Source: Phyto melanocephala (Eukaryota > Arthropoda > Insecta > Diptera > Rhinophoridae). Taken from it: a stretch of DNA of 64,000 bases. Positions within the stretch are counted from its first letter, which is position 1. Each line of letters starts with the position of its first letter. Location of the stretch: contig OW799233.1 of NCBI GenBank assembly GCA_941918925.1, positions 31,626,421 through 31,690,420 on the forward strand, written 5' to 3'. A program made the translations under genes and the position numbers. This document shows positions 1 through 11,373 of the stretch, one piece after another. Under the pieces are notes generated by a model that saw only the letters and a list, made by a program, of their open reading frames with translations, was not told where the DNA came from and did not search any database.

Positions 1-59
1 CTAGTTTATGTATATCTCCAATATTACTTGCTAACTTACTTGGTAAGTAACGATTTTGC

Positions 60-240
60 TGGGTACCTACACAACAATCCGTGTACTTTCTCAAATAGTG
101 CGTTCCGACGAAAACATTGCTGTCGTTGACCAGAGTATGCGTGCACATCCAACAACAAAAACTCGTTTTTAGGAACTAAACATTTGTCTTAGGAGAATTT
201 AGCATTAAGACCTCTAATCATTTAAATGATATGTCCTACA
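60..240 (+). pseudogene. Tc1/mariner transposase N-terminal fragment, decayed
   Basis: Reading the plus strand from base 62 gives a stretch containing VRSDENIAVVDQSM followed, after a stop, by ELNICLRRI. This matches the helix-turn-helix region of insect mariner-type transposases, where a segment like RSxENIAAVAESV is followed by QQLNIS-SLRRILHKDL. Three in-frame stops interrupt it and no catalytic DDE/D region follows. It is a non-functional relic. I recognised it by family pattern, not by alignment. Confidence 0.55.
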
Positions 241-598
241 ACAAGGTTAAAAAATGTTTTATTTGTTTAAACTATATTTAAATTATAAATGGAACTCCCT
301 TTTATAGATAATTTTATATTTGTAGAGAATTTATTTTGAAGTTACTCAAACACCTTCAAAACAGTTCTTTGTTCTCAACGGAATTTAACTGTTTGGAGCT
401 TTAAATCATTCGGAATAAAAAAATTCAGGATTTCATTGCTTTACATTTCACATATTTTTGTTCTTTTCACAAAATTATTTTTGGACGCTTCGTAAATGCA
501 AAAAAAAAATCATTTTGTACAACATTTCAATGTTTTTTCTATTAATAAAATTTTTGTAAATAATTTCAGACATTTTTGGAAAAAACGTTTATTTATAG

Positions 599-780
599 CA
601 AGGCACATTTATTCATCAGTTAGTCTTGTTTCGTCAGCTGATTATTTTTTTCTTCACTTATTTTAAATTTCAATTTTCTCTCCTCTCTCATTAGTTTCAA
701 ATGTCAAGCTTCATATATAAAAAATATAAACAAAAAAATTCTCTCCGAACTGCAATTACCTGATGAATTAATATGCCTTG
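599..780. mobile_element. MITE family 1 (CAAGGCA ends), copy 1
   Basis: A 182-bp non-coding element starts CAAGGCACATTTATTCATCAG and ends TGATGAATTAATATGCCTTG, so its ends are inverted repeats. It is flanked on both sides by the 8-bp direct repeat ATTTATAG (591-598 and 781-788), a target-site duplication. The interior (TCGTCAGCTGATT..., CTCTCCGAACTGC) is shared with copies at 1593-1793 and 21243-21447. It has no coding capacity. An 8-9 bp duplication fits hAT, P, Merlin or Mutator-like machinery; the family is not recognised. Confidence 0.8.
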
Positions 781-1320
781 ATTTATAGTTTAATTTTTTA
801 TATATAAACAAAAACCTATGTTTCTTTAAACAAATGTTTACAAAGTTGCCATCTATTTACACAATTAAACAAGTGCCATATCATATTAACATAATTTTAT
901 ATGAAAAAGAAATCAATTAAATGAGATATAAATGTATTAAATTATATAAAATGTAACTTTAATCTCATAAATATAAAATCTAATTTAGTATGGCATCATA
1001 ACTTTGACAGAGATGCATACCGTTTTTATTTAATATATATATTTACCAACTTTTTTTAATAATAATATGTCTGCATCTGCCAAACAAATTTTTTCAGTTT
1101 GTTAAAAACGTTTTAAAAAATAAAAACCTGAGAATAAAATGAAGTTTTACAATCAAGTTTCTTAAAAGTGATTGAAATTAAAGAGAAAAAAATAAAAAAA
1201 AAGAAATGTGACTTATGCAGACTTTTTAAAAATAAAATGCATGTGGATTTCTAATTGTTGTGTTTGTTGCTGCGATGCACATATCATATGAATATGCCTT
1301 GCTATACATAGAATATAACA

Positions 1321-1579
1321 TATCGATGCCTTACTTCCTCAACCTCGTATCTTAAAAAATAAAATTTTTCAGGAGAGAAAAAAAAACGGTTCATCTTTTT
1401 ATACTTCGGTGTTTGGTTAAAAGTTTAAATGCAATTATTAAGGAATTGATTATATTTATGTATATTAGTAGTAATAATATACTAATCTTTTTTAGTTAAA
1501 GCATAAAACAATCGTTTGATATGAAAAAGTCAAAACCGTATTTTTTAAGATACGAGGTTGAGGAAGTAAGGCATCGATA
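1321..1579. mobile_element. MITE with perfect 40-bp terminal inverted repeats
   Basis: Bases 1321-1360 (beginning TATCGATGCCTTACTTCCTC) are the exact reverse complement of 1540-1579 (ending GAGGAAGTAAGGCATCGATA). The ~180-bp interior is AT-rich and non-coding. Perfect identity of the arms in an AT-rich neutral region suggests a recent insertion or a selected hairpin. The right end lies 13 bp from MITE family 1 copy 2. The target duplication is unclear because the end itself contains the palindrome ATCGAT. Confidence 0.75.
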
Positions 1580-1592
1580 TTTAGTGTGATGC

Positions 1593-1793
1593 CAAGGTAC
1601 ATCAGGTACTCTTGATTCGTCAGCTGATTATTTTTTTCAACACTTATTTTAAATTTCAGCTGTCAAAATGCATAAATAAAAAACAATTTTCTCTCTTTTC
1701 TAATTTATTTCAAATGTCAAACTTCATATATAAAAAATATAAACCAAAAAATTCTCTCCGAACTGCAATTACCTGATGAATAAATATGCCTTG
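1593..1793. mobile_element. MITE family 1, copy 2
   Basis: This 201-bp copy has the same interior and right end (TACCTGATGAATAAATATGC) as 21243-21447, but its left terminal repeat carries a short deletion. Flanks are TGTGATGC (1585-1592) and TGTGATAC (1794-1801), an 8-bp target duplication with one mismatch. It inserted next to the 40-bp-TIR MITE. Non-coding. Confidence 0.8.
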
Positions 1794-1801
1794 TGTGATA
1801 C

Positions 1802-3335
1802 TTTTAGTTTTGAATTTGTTGTTGCCATATTGAATTGTAAATTTGTTTATCATAATGAAAAGTAATTAACAAGAAAAAATATAAAAAATTAATTTTAATT
1901 TCTTTTTTATTAATTTACATTTTTTAAACATTAATAAATGTTTGCTACTGGATTACAACTTTTTGCATCTTTTTCTGCTTTATGTCAAATTTTGTGTAAT
2001 TCCGAGTTTTTATTTTTTAATTTCTAAACAAAATTCAAATCCACTTTTTTTTAACAATATGAGTTAATAAAAATAATGTGTTTATTAAATCAAAAAGTAA
2101 AAGAAAACATTTCAAATTTGCACCTAAAGTTATTTTAGAACTGCTTCTTTCGTACAAAGATAATTAATTTTAATTTTAAATATATTTCTCTACTCGAAAA
2201 TACATAAAACGATTTTTATTCGGAATGTAATGCAAAAGAACAAAAAATTTTGAAAATTCTCCCTTCCGTATAACATATTGTGTATTTTTGTAATACAGAA
2301 AAGGCATCAACAATTAAATTGTGGTTTCTCCCTACTACGGTAACACTAAAATAACACACGAGTAAACGAAATACCGGCCTTTACTTTGTCTTATTATAGG
2401 TAACAGTTTGGCTGCCATAAACCAATTAAAATTATTAAAAATAAACATTATAATCTTAATTATGCTGATCATAATGATTTAAAAGCAGTTTATGGGACTA
2501 CATATCAATAAAATGCTCCCAGCTCCCTATTAATTTTTATTGAAAATATTTTGTTTGTTTTGTTTTAAACTTTGTTAACGATATTACGGGTATATGCATT
2601 TTAAAGTTTATTTAAGATTTGAATTTTTCATTTCGTATTAGGTCTTTCTTGTTGTATGTTAATTGTGCATAACAATGATTTGTAAACTTCTTCTACATAT
2701 ATGTATGTATGCTTTTAATAATTTCAAGGTCATTACACTTCAGTTTTCAATCAACTGTGTGAAAAAACAATAAAGCCCAGCCGCAGTTGAACAAATAAAA
2801 TCAGAAAAACAAATTTTATAAAATGATTAATTTTATGTCTTAATTTACGTTGCTTTAAAATATCGATGCATATAGCTGCTGTATAATATACGCATGGGCA
2901 ATTACAAAAATTCTCATGCAAACCAAATATTTTGGTTATAAAAACATGTATATTTTATTCCTACTTTACATTTTATGCATATAAGAGGTTTTCGTTAATT
3001 TATTTGTTTATCTTTAAATTTATATACATATTTTTTATTGAACTCGGCCTTATCCTATTAACGGGCACTTGAAAAATTGTTTCTCGACTATTAACTCTAG
3101 AAAATCTTATTGGGATTTAATTGTCGAATTTCCTTTTCAAGTTGCAGGTTATTAATGCTTTAATTCTGTTCACATTAGTATTTTAGTTGAATTGTTAAGC
3201 ATAAAGTGATAAATAAATGCTTTTCATGTTGTAATTAAATTGTGCATAATTTTAATAATTTCATTTCCCCCTTTTAATAGCCTGTCTCCATTGTTTGCAG
3301 AAAATATTAACTCTAAAAGTAATCAAGAAACTATT
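1802..3335. other. AT-rich non-coding stretch
   Basis: No exon-like open frame, transposase relic or inverted repeat could be supported here. It holds short A/T runs and scattered ATG repeats only. Confidence 0.5.
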
Positions 3336-3620
3336 TTCGTATACCCTACCCACTACTATATGTGGTAAGATATTTCGATTATATAACACCAAAAAATAAT
3401 ATCACCATGTTTAAAATATATACTCAGAACTTACTTTTCAGTCAACTAAACGATGTCTTTATATCTGCCTGTCTGTCCATGTAAGCTTTGTAATTAAAGT
3501 ACAAGCTTTTGGGGCAATGGCTAGGATTCTTTAAACCGACATTTGTATTATTTTTTGTTGATAATCGAAATCGACTTTTTCGATTCAGAAAACTTTTTGT
3601 TCTGCCAATAAATCCTACTT
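3336..3620. repeat. Degenerate DINE-1/INE-1-like fragment
   Basis: The stretch contains a TATACCCTACCC start, a CTGTCTGTCCATG motif and a CGAAATCGACTTTTTCGA segment. These are in the order seen in the better-preserved DINE-1-like copies of this window (GGGTATA, GTCCGTCTGTCCGT, AATCAACTTTT). It is strongly diverged and its boundaries are approximate. Confidence 0.4.
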
Positions 3621-3790
3621 AAGGAACGAAATTTAATTTTAACACATATAACCTATATATGAAATACGTAGATACATACATAAATATGTTTAATTCTTTA
3701 TAATGCTTTATCCGCTTAAAAAAATTCCCATTGTATAATTATAAATTGAGTTTATGTATGTATGTATGTTTAAAAAAAAATCAAAATAAA

Positions 3791-5896
3791 ACAAGTAAGA
3801 GCACTATATTCGGCTGTGCCGAATCTTTTATACCCACCACCAATTTTGTGTACATTTAAAGCACAATATTTATTATTTTGTTAATCGCTATAGAATAATC
3901 TCTTTATAATAAAATATGTATCACTTTCTTTGTAGAGGGTGGTTAAGTTTTAAGGGCCCATGTTGAAGGTGAACCACACTTAAACTTCAACTTTTTTCTT
4001 GCATTTCATTTGACATTTCTCAATCTCAGACTAACTCAATTTGAACCGTGGAAAGATACGCAATCGAGCAACGCTTTTAAATATTAAAGATTTTTATAAA
4101 GATGGGCGTTCAAATCAAAATGCATTTTGTGTACTTCGTGATTCTTTTGGTCAACATAATCGTTCGAATTCGTGAGAATTGTAAAAAATATTTAAATGCC
4201 TGCAAAGCAGGTCTGTATGAAATGTGAAAACATCTGTGAATGCCATCTTAGTTCGTTGAATGGGAAACATTGCTGTTTTTCACGATAACGTGGCAAAAGA
4301 GCAAGCAACCTCGACTCATTATCGTGCCCAACAATTGAGCATCAACAGTGTCATTAAAAATTTGGACTATCGGATCGAGGTGTGCCGCCTAGGTTGGGGG
4401 GGCCATTTGGCCGATATTTTGTTCCATACATAATTGAAGCATACAAATATTATGATTATAAAAATAAATGATAATAATTTCATAAAAATTTTATTCAAAA
4501 TTAACATAGTCCCTTAAAATTAAATCACCCATTATAACTTCGGTATGCTAGTAAAATGTTTTCGTAAATTTAGTCTTTCAATGAAAGTGGCCGTTAAAAT
4601 ACGCGTGTCAATAAAGTTTCTCCTAATAAACATAACTTAGATATTTCAATATAGTCCTTTAGTATTCCAAAATCTTTATTCATAGAGAATTTACATGAAT
4701 TTAAGAGGAAAGTTTTATCTACGAAATAGTGCTAATTTATTTTTGTTACCTTATGTTCTCCTGAAGTTATGCTCTATTAAAAATGGGAGTTTAGGAAAAT
4801 TTTGACCTAAGTAAAAAAAAATTATCTCTAAACATTATAAACAATTTATTTTCATGTACTAATGGCTAACAAATTTTAAAATTATACAAAACTTATTTCG
4901 TTTGAAAATCTTTTAAAAAAAATGTTATAGAAGTTTAAAAAACAAAATCTTACTAATAAATTTCCCGTTTTAGCAAAATGCTGAGAATGTTTATTTTGAA
5001 TCACCCTGTGTCCCTTAAAATTTAACCACCCTTTACAAAAGAATAGATAGATAAAAATATAATTTGACTAAAAAATGTATTTTAAATATTCAAATACATA
5101 TTTTAAATCTACTGATGCACATTTTTTTATATTTTTAAATCTATAACCTCATAAAACTGTGGGAACAAATATGTATGTTCAGAGTTGGGCACAAATTGTT
5201 ACTCTAGCTAAATTTTTTGTCAACAACCTCGGTCATTTTCGTTTTCACAAACCCTCATTAAAACTCACTTGTGGAAAGAAAAAGGTTGTTAGCATGCCAT
5301 CTAGTAGTTTCTAGTAGAGTCATCTATCTTATCATCTTTATCTTATATTTAGCTACAGTACAATAAATGGCGCAGTGTAAGATGAAAAAATGCTAATATA
5401 TATGACTAATATATTTTTATAAAAATTTAAGGAAAAAAGTGTGCGTGGCACATCTATTTTCCGTTATAACGAAGTCTTTGACCAAAAAGCCATGTTTGCA
5501 AAATTTCAGAATCGTACATATAGTTTTGTCACTTTTATTACGTTTTAAATTTGAAATATACACTGTGCGGTATAAATTTTCGTAAATTTTTATCTATAAC
5601 TCTTTTCCTAATTCATAGATTTAAGCGATTTTCAGGGAAAAATATTCTTTTGACTCGATAAATATATATTCGAAGTTTCATGACTCTACGTTTATGCGTC
5701 TGGACATAATTCAATTTTATTCGACGTGCGAAGGACACGGTTTTTTCGACATACTCTTGCTTTACGAGCTATAACTCTATTCCTAATATTCTGGCAAAAT
5801 TTGAAACCCCTAACTTTTTCGGTGCGACCTCTATCGTGCTTTCAACAGGCAGACAGACGGACGGACATAGCCATTTTTTTGGTGGCGGGTATAAAA
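3791..5896. mobile_element. DINE-1-like element, copy A, carrying a mariner derivative
   Basis: The left end reads ACAAGTAAGAGCACTATATT followed by CGGCTGTGCCGAATC, then TTTTATACCCACCACC. The right end holds a GACGGACGGACATAG motif and GGTGGCGGGTATAAAA. This end structure recurs, in either orientation, at about 13.8-15.6, 25.4, 39.7, 40.1 and 59.3 kb. The GGGTATA end, the CCGTCTGTCC-type microsatellite and the subterminal palindrome match the known layout of Drosophila DINE-1/INE-1, non-autonomous Helentron relatives. It has no ORF of its own. A Tc1/mariner-type derivative sits inside at 3935-4532, and another end of that type lies near 5012-5035. Confidence 0.65.
3935..4532 (+). mobile_element. 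Internally deleted mariner-type element nested in DINE-like copy A
   Basis: Ends are inverted repeats (GGGTGGTTAAGTTTTAAGGG and CCCTTAAAATTAAATCACCC) bordered by TA, the Tc1/mariner target. The interior keeps a remnant of the N-terminal HTH region (VAKEQ.TST.HRAQQLSI) fused to the extreme C-terminus (GWGGHLADILFHT), so the catalytic core has been deleted. The same element in the same flanks occurs inverted at 14848-15453, and the corresponding site at about 59946 is empty. Confidence 0.7.
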
Positions 5897-5999
5897 AGAT
5901 AAAAAAAAGTTAAAAAAAAAAGAAAAAGCAAACAAAACAAAACAAATGAAAAATAAAAAAATTCGAACCTACATTTATCCAGTTTGTATTTGTGTGAAA

Positions 6000-6608
6000 A
6001 GACTAGATGATCTAGGTTTTTCCATCATATCTCAGTTGTTTATAGAGCGATTTTTCTGATTTGTCTGTACGTGTGTATGTTGAAATCAACTTTTTGAAGC
6101 CCCCCGACATCGCCTGGACCCGGGTACGGTATTAAAACATCAGAAATATTCGGGAGTAGAGCGGTATTAAAAATCAGAAACATCGGTACATAAACAACTG
6201 AGATATGAGCAAAAACCCACGACCACCTCGATTTTTTTTTTTTTCACAAAAACAACATTACAACATACATACATGCAAACGTGGTATACTGAGCTGAGCC
6301 AAAAAAATTTTTTTTTTTATTTTATATAATATTTATATTTTTATTGTTTTTTTTTTGTTTATTTTTTTTTTATTTTTTTTTTTATTTTTTTTTATTTTTT
6401 TTTTTTTTTTTTTTATTTTTTTTTTACATACATACGTCAACTCAATTTATAATTGTACAATGGGATGTTTTAATATATGTATGTTTTTTATATGTATGTA
6501 CGTATTTTATATGAGATGAATGGTGATACAATAATTGTTATTGCATGACTACACGTTGTGAAGGGTATATAAGATTCGGCACGGCCGAATATAGCACTCT
6601 TACTTGTT
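6000..6608. mobile_element. DINE-1-like element, copy D, 5'-truncated
   Basis: It shares long segments with 40295-40877: a CCCCCCGACATCGC block, GAGATATGAGCAAAAACCCA, a T/A homopolymer tract and the terminal segment GAAGGGTATATAAGATTCGG followed by CACGGCCGAATATAGCACTC. The start is not defined by a clear end and appears truncated. It has no coding capacity. Confidence 0.6.
6306..6425. repeat. T-rich low-complexity tract inside DINE-like copy
   Basis: About 120 bases of nearly pure T with scattered A. The equivalent tract at 40545-40700 sits at the same place in a related copy, so it is part of the element and prone to length change. Confidence 0.85.
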
Positions 6609-6609
6609 T

Positions 6610-8095
6610 GATCTCAAATCGAAAATACTGGTACCAGAATTAAAATTAAAGGCTTTAAACAATTTTTAAAATCGAGGTTAACACCTTCGACACCCTTTAT
6701 AGTTACCCTATGCTGACATAGGGTGTCATACATACAATCGAAAACCCTTTTCTTCTGTTACAAACCGCAGTTTTTTAGTGCAATTGGGATTAGTACTTTA
6801 TTTTCACGACACTATGGTATGTGTGTAAAAATTCCTTATATAACTAAATGCTCAAATGGAATTATTACTAAAGGCTTAGTTTTAATTTGTGCTAATTCCT
6901 CGTAACAATTTTACTGGCATGAGCCAAAACGTTTTTTTTTTGGCATTTGGAATAGATACGCCAGTACAAATACCTATGACTGTATTAAGCTGGAGTTTGC
7001 TCCCGGTTAATTAACAGTAAGTCGACTAATACGTATTGCATACACATGTTTTTCGATTTTGTTACACTTGCATATGTTAATAATATGTTGTAATTATAAA
7101 TATAACATATTAAAAATAAATTAATTATAAAACTAATGTGCTTTTAAACATTTTTGGAAAGGGAGTCTTTTTTTCTTGAAACAGGTTTAGTTGTTTATAC
7201 AAGTGATACAATCTGTTTGTTATTTAATTAATTCCAAAACTTTAATCATGCACGTGATTGAACTATTTGTAAAAAATAAACATACACATACACATTTTAT
7301 TACTATTTAATTAATATTTTCCCAATATACATATGTATGTATGTATGTATGTACATATATGTATGTATATTTTTTTTCAATTCATACTGTTAATTTTCAT
7401 TAATTTGATACATATTATCGTTATCTAAAACGCAAAGTATGTATTTTGCTATGTTTACTTTTTGCATGCGTGTAAAGGTCTGTGATATAAACATCACTCT
7501 CAACATCAATCTGTAACGATCCTTAGCACTAGTACATCATCACTGTCTGTCATTTATAAAAATGCTGTTTACACATTTTACATATGTTTTGTTATTAAAG
7601 ACGTAAAACACTTGCAACATTAAATATCTTTCATAATTTAATTATTCTAATGTTTAGAGTAAAAAAATAAATAAAAACAGTTTGTAGTCCCTATTAAATG
7701 CATGCTGATTTTCTTGTAAAAAAAATAAAAATAACGACTTGTTTGTTTGAAATTAATCTATGTACATTCAACATTGCTTATAACATGACTGCTTTCTCAA
7801 GTTGTTTCTTTATCTATTTGATGACACAACAATTATCGTAAGATATTGTATAGGTATAGTGTTGACCTTTTAACTCTTTATATTTTGATGTGTGAATATG
7901 TTAAGATTTTTACCAAGAAAGTCCAATAAAAACATTTTCTACTTTGCAATTCAATACATCATCCATGCCATTGTAAAGCCTTTCATCTAAACCTGTAGTT
8001 CTTTAGTCTCAAGCAATGTCAGTCAGCATTCTATCACAACTTAAAAAAGTCCTGTATTTTAATATATTTTTAATAATTTGACACCACTGTGCCTC
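6610..8095. other. AT-rich non-coding stretch with ATGT microsatellite
   Basis: No gene is supported. An ATGT/TATG microsatellite lies at about 7330-7366. A 60-codon open frame at 6723-6905 has no recognisable motif, starts inside AT-rich repeat-like sequence and is treated as chance. Confidence 0.5.
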
Positions 8096-8099
8096 ATAC

Positions 8100-8790
8100 G
8101 TGTGATGGCAAAATTTAATTCTGCATTAAATTTGGAAAAACTTTTATGAGATGGCAGTTGGCGTGTTAAAATATCCAATTATATCCGAGGGAATCAAGAT
8201 GCCTCTGGTGTTACTTTATATCGGAATTAAGACTCAGGCACTGGAGAGATAGGAGGACACTCAAACTTGCAGATCAAAATCCCTATGGCCCTCAAATGAA
8301 ATGGATAGAAAGAAATCTCTATTCAAACTTGAGAGAATAGATATTACTTGTAGTGGGAGTACTCACTTGACACAGCTTGATTGAGCAGTTTTTTTTTGCG
8401 TCTTTGCCTGCCACACAACGACTTTTGAAGAAATTGTGTCGACGAGGAGAAAACAATTTTTGTTTTAATTGTAACATTTAAGTGATGGCAAAAATGAATT
8501 TTGCATAAAATTTGGGAAAAGTTGTATGTGATGGCAGATGCATGAGCGATGAATGATTTCTTAAGACGTAAAAGCTGGAAAGAACGACCTTGAGATGTGA
8601 GGACACTCAAAACTGCAGATCTAACTACCTCTGACCCCCACATGAAATGGATACGACGAAGATTTTGCTCAAACTTTTATTGGAAGTACTCACCGAGTTC
8701 TGATTTTCCAGTTTTCTATGCTCCATTGCCTGCAACACAACAACTCTGTGTTGACGAGGAGGGGACATTGCATCATGCTGGGCTCCTCAG
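8100..8790. repeat. Diverged tandem duplication of a ~370-bp unit, unidentified
   Basis: The segment 8100-8465 is repeated in the same orientation and order by 8480-8790. Shared blocks are GTGATGGCAAAA..AATTxTGCAT, TGTGATGGCAG, GAGGACACTCAAA, ATGAAATGGATA, GTACTCAC, TTGCCTGC.ACACAAC and GTCGACGAGGAG. The units are perhaps 70-75% alike, so the duplication is old. Open frames of 97-99 codons cross it on both strands but differ between units and match no family I know. It could be a decayed mobile element or gene relic. Confidence 0.5.
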
Positions 8791-9015
8791 AAATGCAGAC
8801 TTAGGCTTTGTGATCGACGATTCTTCAAGTATTTCAGTGATTGCCGATGTAATTTTATATGACCTAGTGGACATTCTCAATAGTCGATAGAATAGTTTTT
8901 TTATTTTCAGAGTATCGCGATGGGACTAAAGGTCTCAAAGTGAACAAATGGCTAATGGCGAACTACCCATCTAACCTAAAGCCTGGGAAATTTTAAAAAA
9001 TCAAATTCTAGTAAA

Positions 9016-9263
9016 ATATATCTGTGGCTTGGAGCTAAAAGGGCCAATGTCACTTTTTTGCTCTTTTGAGTTAATCATTGCATTAGATTTGTTTTCTTGC
9101 TCTTTTTCATTATGGTAAAACAGCTAAAGTCATACTTAACCCAGAACAGCTTCATAAATAAAACTGCTGGCCAATGTCATCTATAAAAGTTAAAGTTCAA
9201 TTCCAATTTTCTCAAAAATAATATTTTGACATGGGCCCTTTTAGCTCCAAGCCACAGATATAT
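9016..9263. mobile_element. MITE with ~38-bp inverted ends
   Basis: The left end ATATATCTGTGGCTTGGAGC continuing into TAAAAGGGCCAATGTCA is the reverse complement, with one mismatch, of the right end TGACATGGGCCCTTTTAGCT continuing into CCAAGCCACAGATATAT. The interior is non-coding. A TA target is possible, so a Tc1/mariner-type origin is plausible but unproven. A transposase relic lies immediately downstream (9500-10170); no link is shown. Confidence 0.7.
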
Positions 9264-9499
9264 TCTATGCATGTTTTTGCTATTAAAATATCAAAATTAC
9301 AGTAAAGACTGAGAGAGAAAAAATTATATTTGATTAAGTTAAATTAAACTTAGACTGTTTAATATCAAAATTCTGAAAAATACGTTAACTTATTCAAATA
9401 TTGTACAAAAATACTGGCATATTACTCGGGATTTATAAATTAATCCACATTTTTTAAAAATACTCCCATTAAAGATTTTATAGTAGACTTGGTTTGTTT

Positions 9500-10170
9500 T
9501 TTGGGCAAAATAGTCCACTTACGCTTAAAATCGGGCATGTCCTGAAATACCTTTCTTGTGTTCTTTAAGTCTTTTTTTACAGGAGCCCAATACCTTTTAA
9601 CAGGCCGAAGTTCTCGACAGTTGGTTGTATTTGCCTCCCGTAGTACAAAATCTACATTGTTGCTTTTACACCATTCAAAGGCCTTTTTTCTTTAATGGCA
9701 TGATAACAAATCGGCCCAGAAATATAAGGGCACTCTGTAATACATATTTCTGTGTTTATCGATCCTGATGTTACAAATGGATGGATTCTTTTGTCACAAC
9801 TGCAAATGGCTTGCCACACAAGAAACTTCTTGGGGAATTTTGTTTTTTTTTTTACCGGTGTTACTCTTGAACATTACCTCTTCCATCAACCACACATAAA
9901 AATCTTGACTCGGAATTTTTGAAAAGTTTGCCAGTACATAAGTTTTATTTTCCATCATACAGCAGGTGTGTTTTTTATAATGTTTGACCTAAATTTTTTC
10001 GCTTGCGTTGTTGAACTTTATACGACTTAAATCCAAAATTAGCTTTAGTTCTGCGCACCAAAGAATCAGAGCATTCAACTTTTCAAGCTGTATTAGTGAT
10101 AAACATTTTCGGTGCTCTTCGAAAAAGCTCTGCGGCTTCTTTTGACTTACCATTATCTGTTGCACATTTT
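9500..10170 (-). pseudogene. IS630-Tc1-mariner transposase, decayed
   Basis: On the minus strand, scattered over three frames, I read the pieces ENKTYVLANFSKIPSQDFYV, VTSGSI-type INTEIYITE, FWADL.SCH, and then FEWCKSNNVDFVLREANTT followed by NCRELRPVKRYWAPVKKDLK. This order matches the second half of a DDE-type IS630/Tc1/mariner transposase, where the segment is normally PPNCPELRPVERYW with a catalytic glutamate. Here that E is K (PVKRYW). Frameshifts and stops break the frame, so it is not expressed as an enzyme. Confidence 0.65.
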
Positions 10171-10532
10171 TATCTTCCTCATCTACATAGGTTTTCTTTC
10201 AAATAATTTTTTTTAAAGCTAACTAGACTAAAAGATAATAATTTGTTGGACCAGGGTTAAGTTTTGGCTAAAATAATACTTATACGATTTTTTCTGACTC
10301 ACTCTTCACTGTATACCCTAATCCAATTTTTTTTATAAAGTTAAAAATTATTTTAGTTTATTTGGCATAAATACTATTGACATTTTTAAAGACCAGCCTT
10401 AACCCAACAACTAAATATATGCAATTGAAAAGTTAATGAAAACATATTCCAAATAATTAAGTAAATATTTATTAAATCCGAATAACGGTTTATTGGATAT
10501 ATACTGTAGGCTCTACTTTCTATTTATTTGAA

Positions 10533-11373
10533 ACTAGAAAAGCCCGGCGAGTGTTGCTACGCCATTTAATGAATAAAAATGCATTCAGAATTTAAATTGA
10601 ATACCAAGTGCAAAAAGCTAAAAATTTAAATTTTTTCTAATCACGAAACTGTATAGTCATAACAGCATAATATGTGTGCAAAGTTTCAGAAGAATCAATG
10701 AAGCTCAAGTAGCTGAAAAGTATAATTTTTTAAGGGCGTGGCCCCGCCCACTTTTCTAATCACGAAATTGTATAGTCATGACAACTCAATATGTGTGCAA
10801 AGTTTCACAAAAATCGGTCCAGAGCAAGTACCTCAAAATTATAACTTTTTTTATGGGCGTGGCACTGCCCACTTTTCTAATCACGAAATTGTAAAGTCAT
10901 GAAAGCTCAATATGTGTGCAAAGTTTCAGAAAAATCGGTCCAGTGCAAGTTCCTCAAAATTTTAAATTTTTTTAATGGGCGTGGCCCTGCCCACTTTTCT
11001 AATCACGAAATTATAAGGTCATGACAGCTCAATATGTGTGCAAAGTCTCAGAAGAATCGGTGAAGTTCAGGTAGCTGAAAATTATAACTTTTTTATGGGC
11101 GTGGCCCCGCCCACTTTTCTAATCACGAAATTATAAGGTCATGACAGCTCAATATGTGTGCAAAGTTTCAGAAAAATCGGTCAGGTGCAAGAAGCTAAAT
11201 ATGATAACTAATTTTTTATGGGCGTGGTCCCGCCCACTTTTTTCCACCCATAAATACTCCCTGGAATGTGTACAACAACTTGCCAAAGTTTGAGTCCGAT
11301 CGGTTTTACAGTTTCGGAGTCTATAGCTAACACACACACACACACACAGAGTTTCACTTTTATATATATAGAT
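10533..11373. repeat. Array 1 of ~121-bp tandem units with (AC)n end
   Basis: The array starts with AGCCCGGCGAGTGTTGCTAC and contains five GGGCGTGG-C-GCCCACTTTT blocks near 10735, 10856, 10977, 11097 and 11220, a period of ~121 bp. Each unit repeats TCACGAAATT.TA..GTCATG, CAATATGTGTGCAAAGTTTC and AGAA.AATCGGT. It ends with a fixed tail (GATCGGTTTTACAGTTTCGG, then (AC)n, then GAGTTTCACTTTTATATATA). The head-array-tail layout suggests a mobile element with internal satellite, not a free satellite. The family name is unknown to me. Confidence 0.8.
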
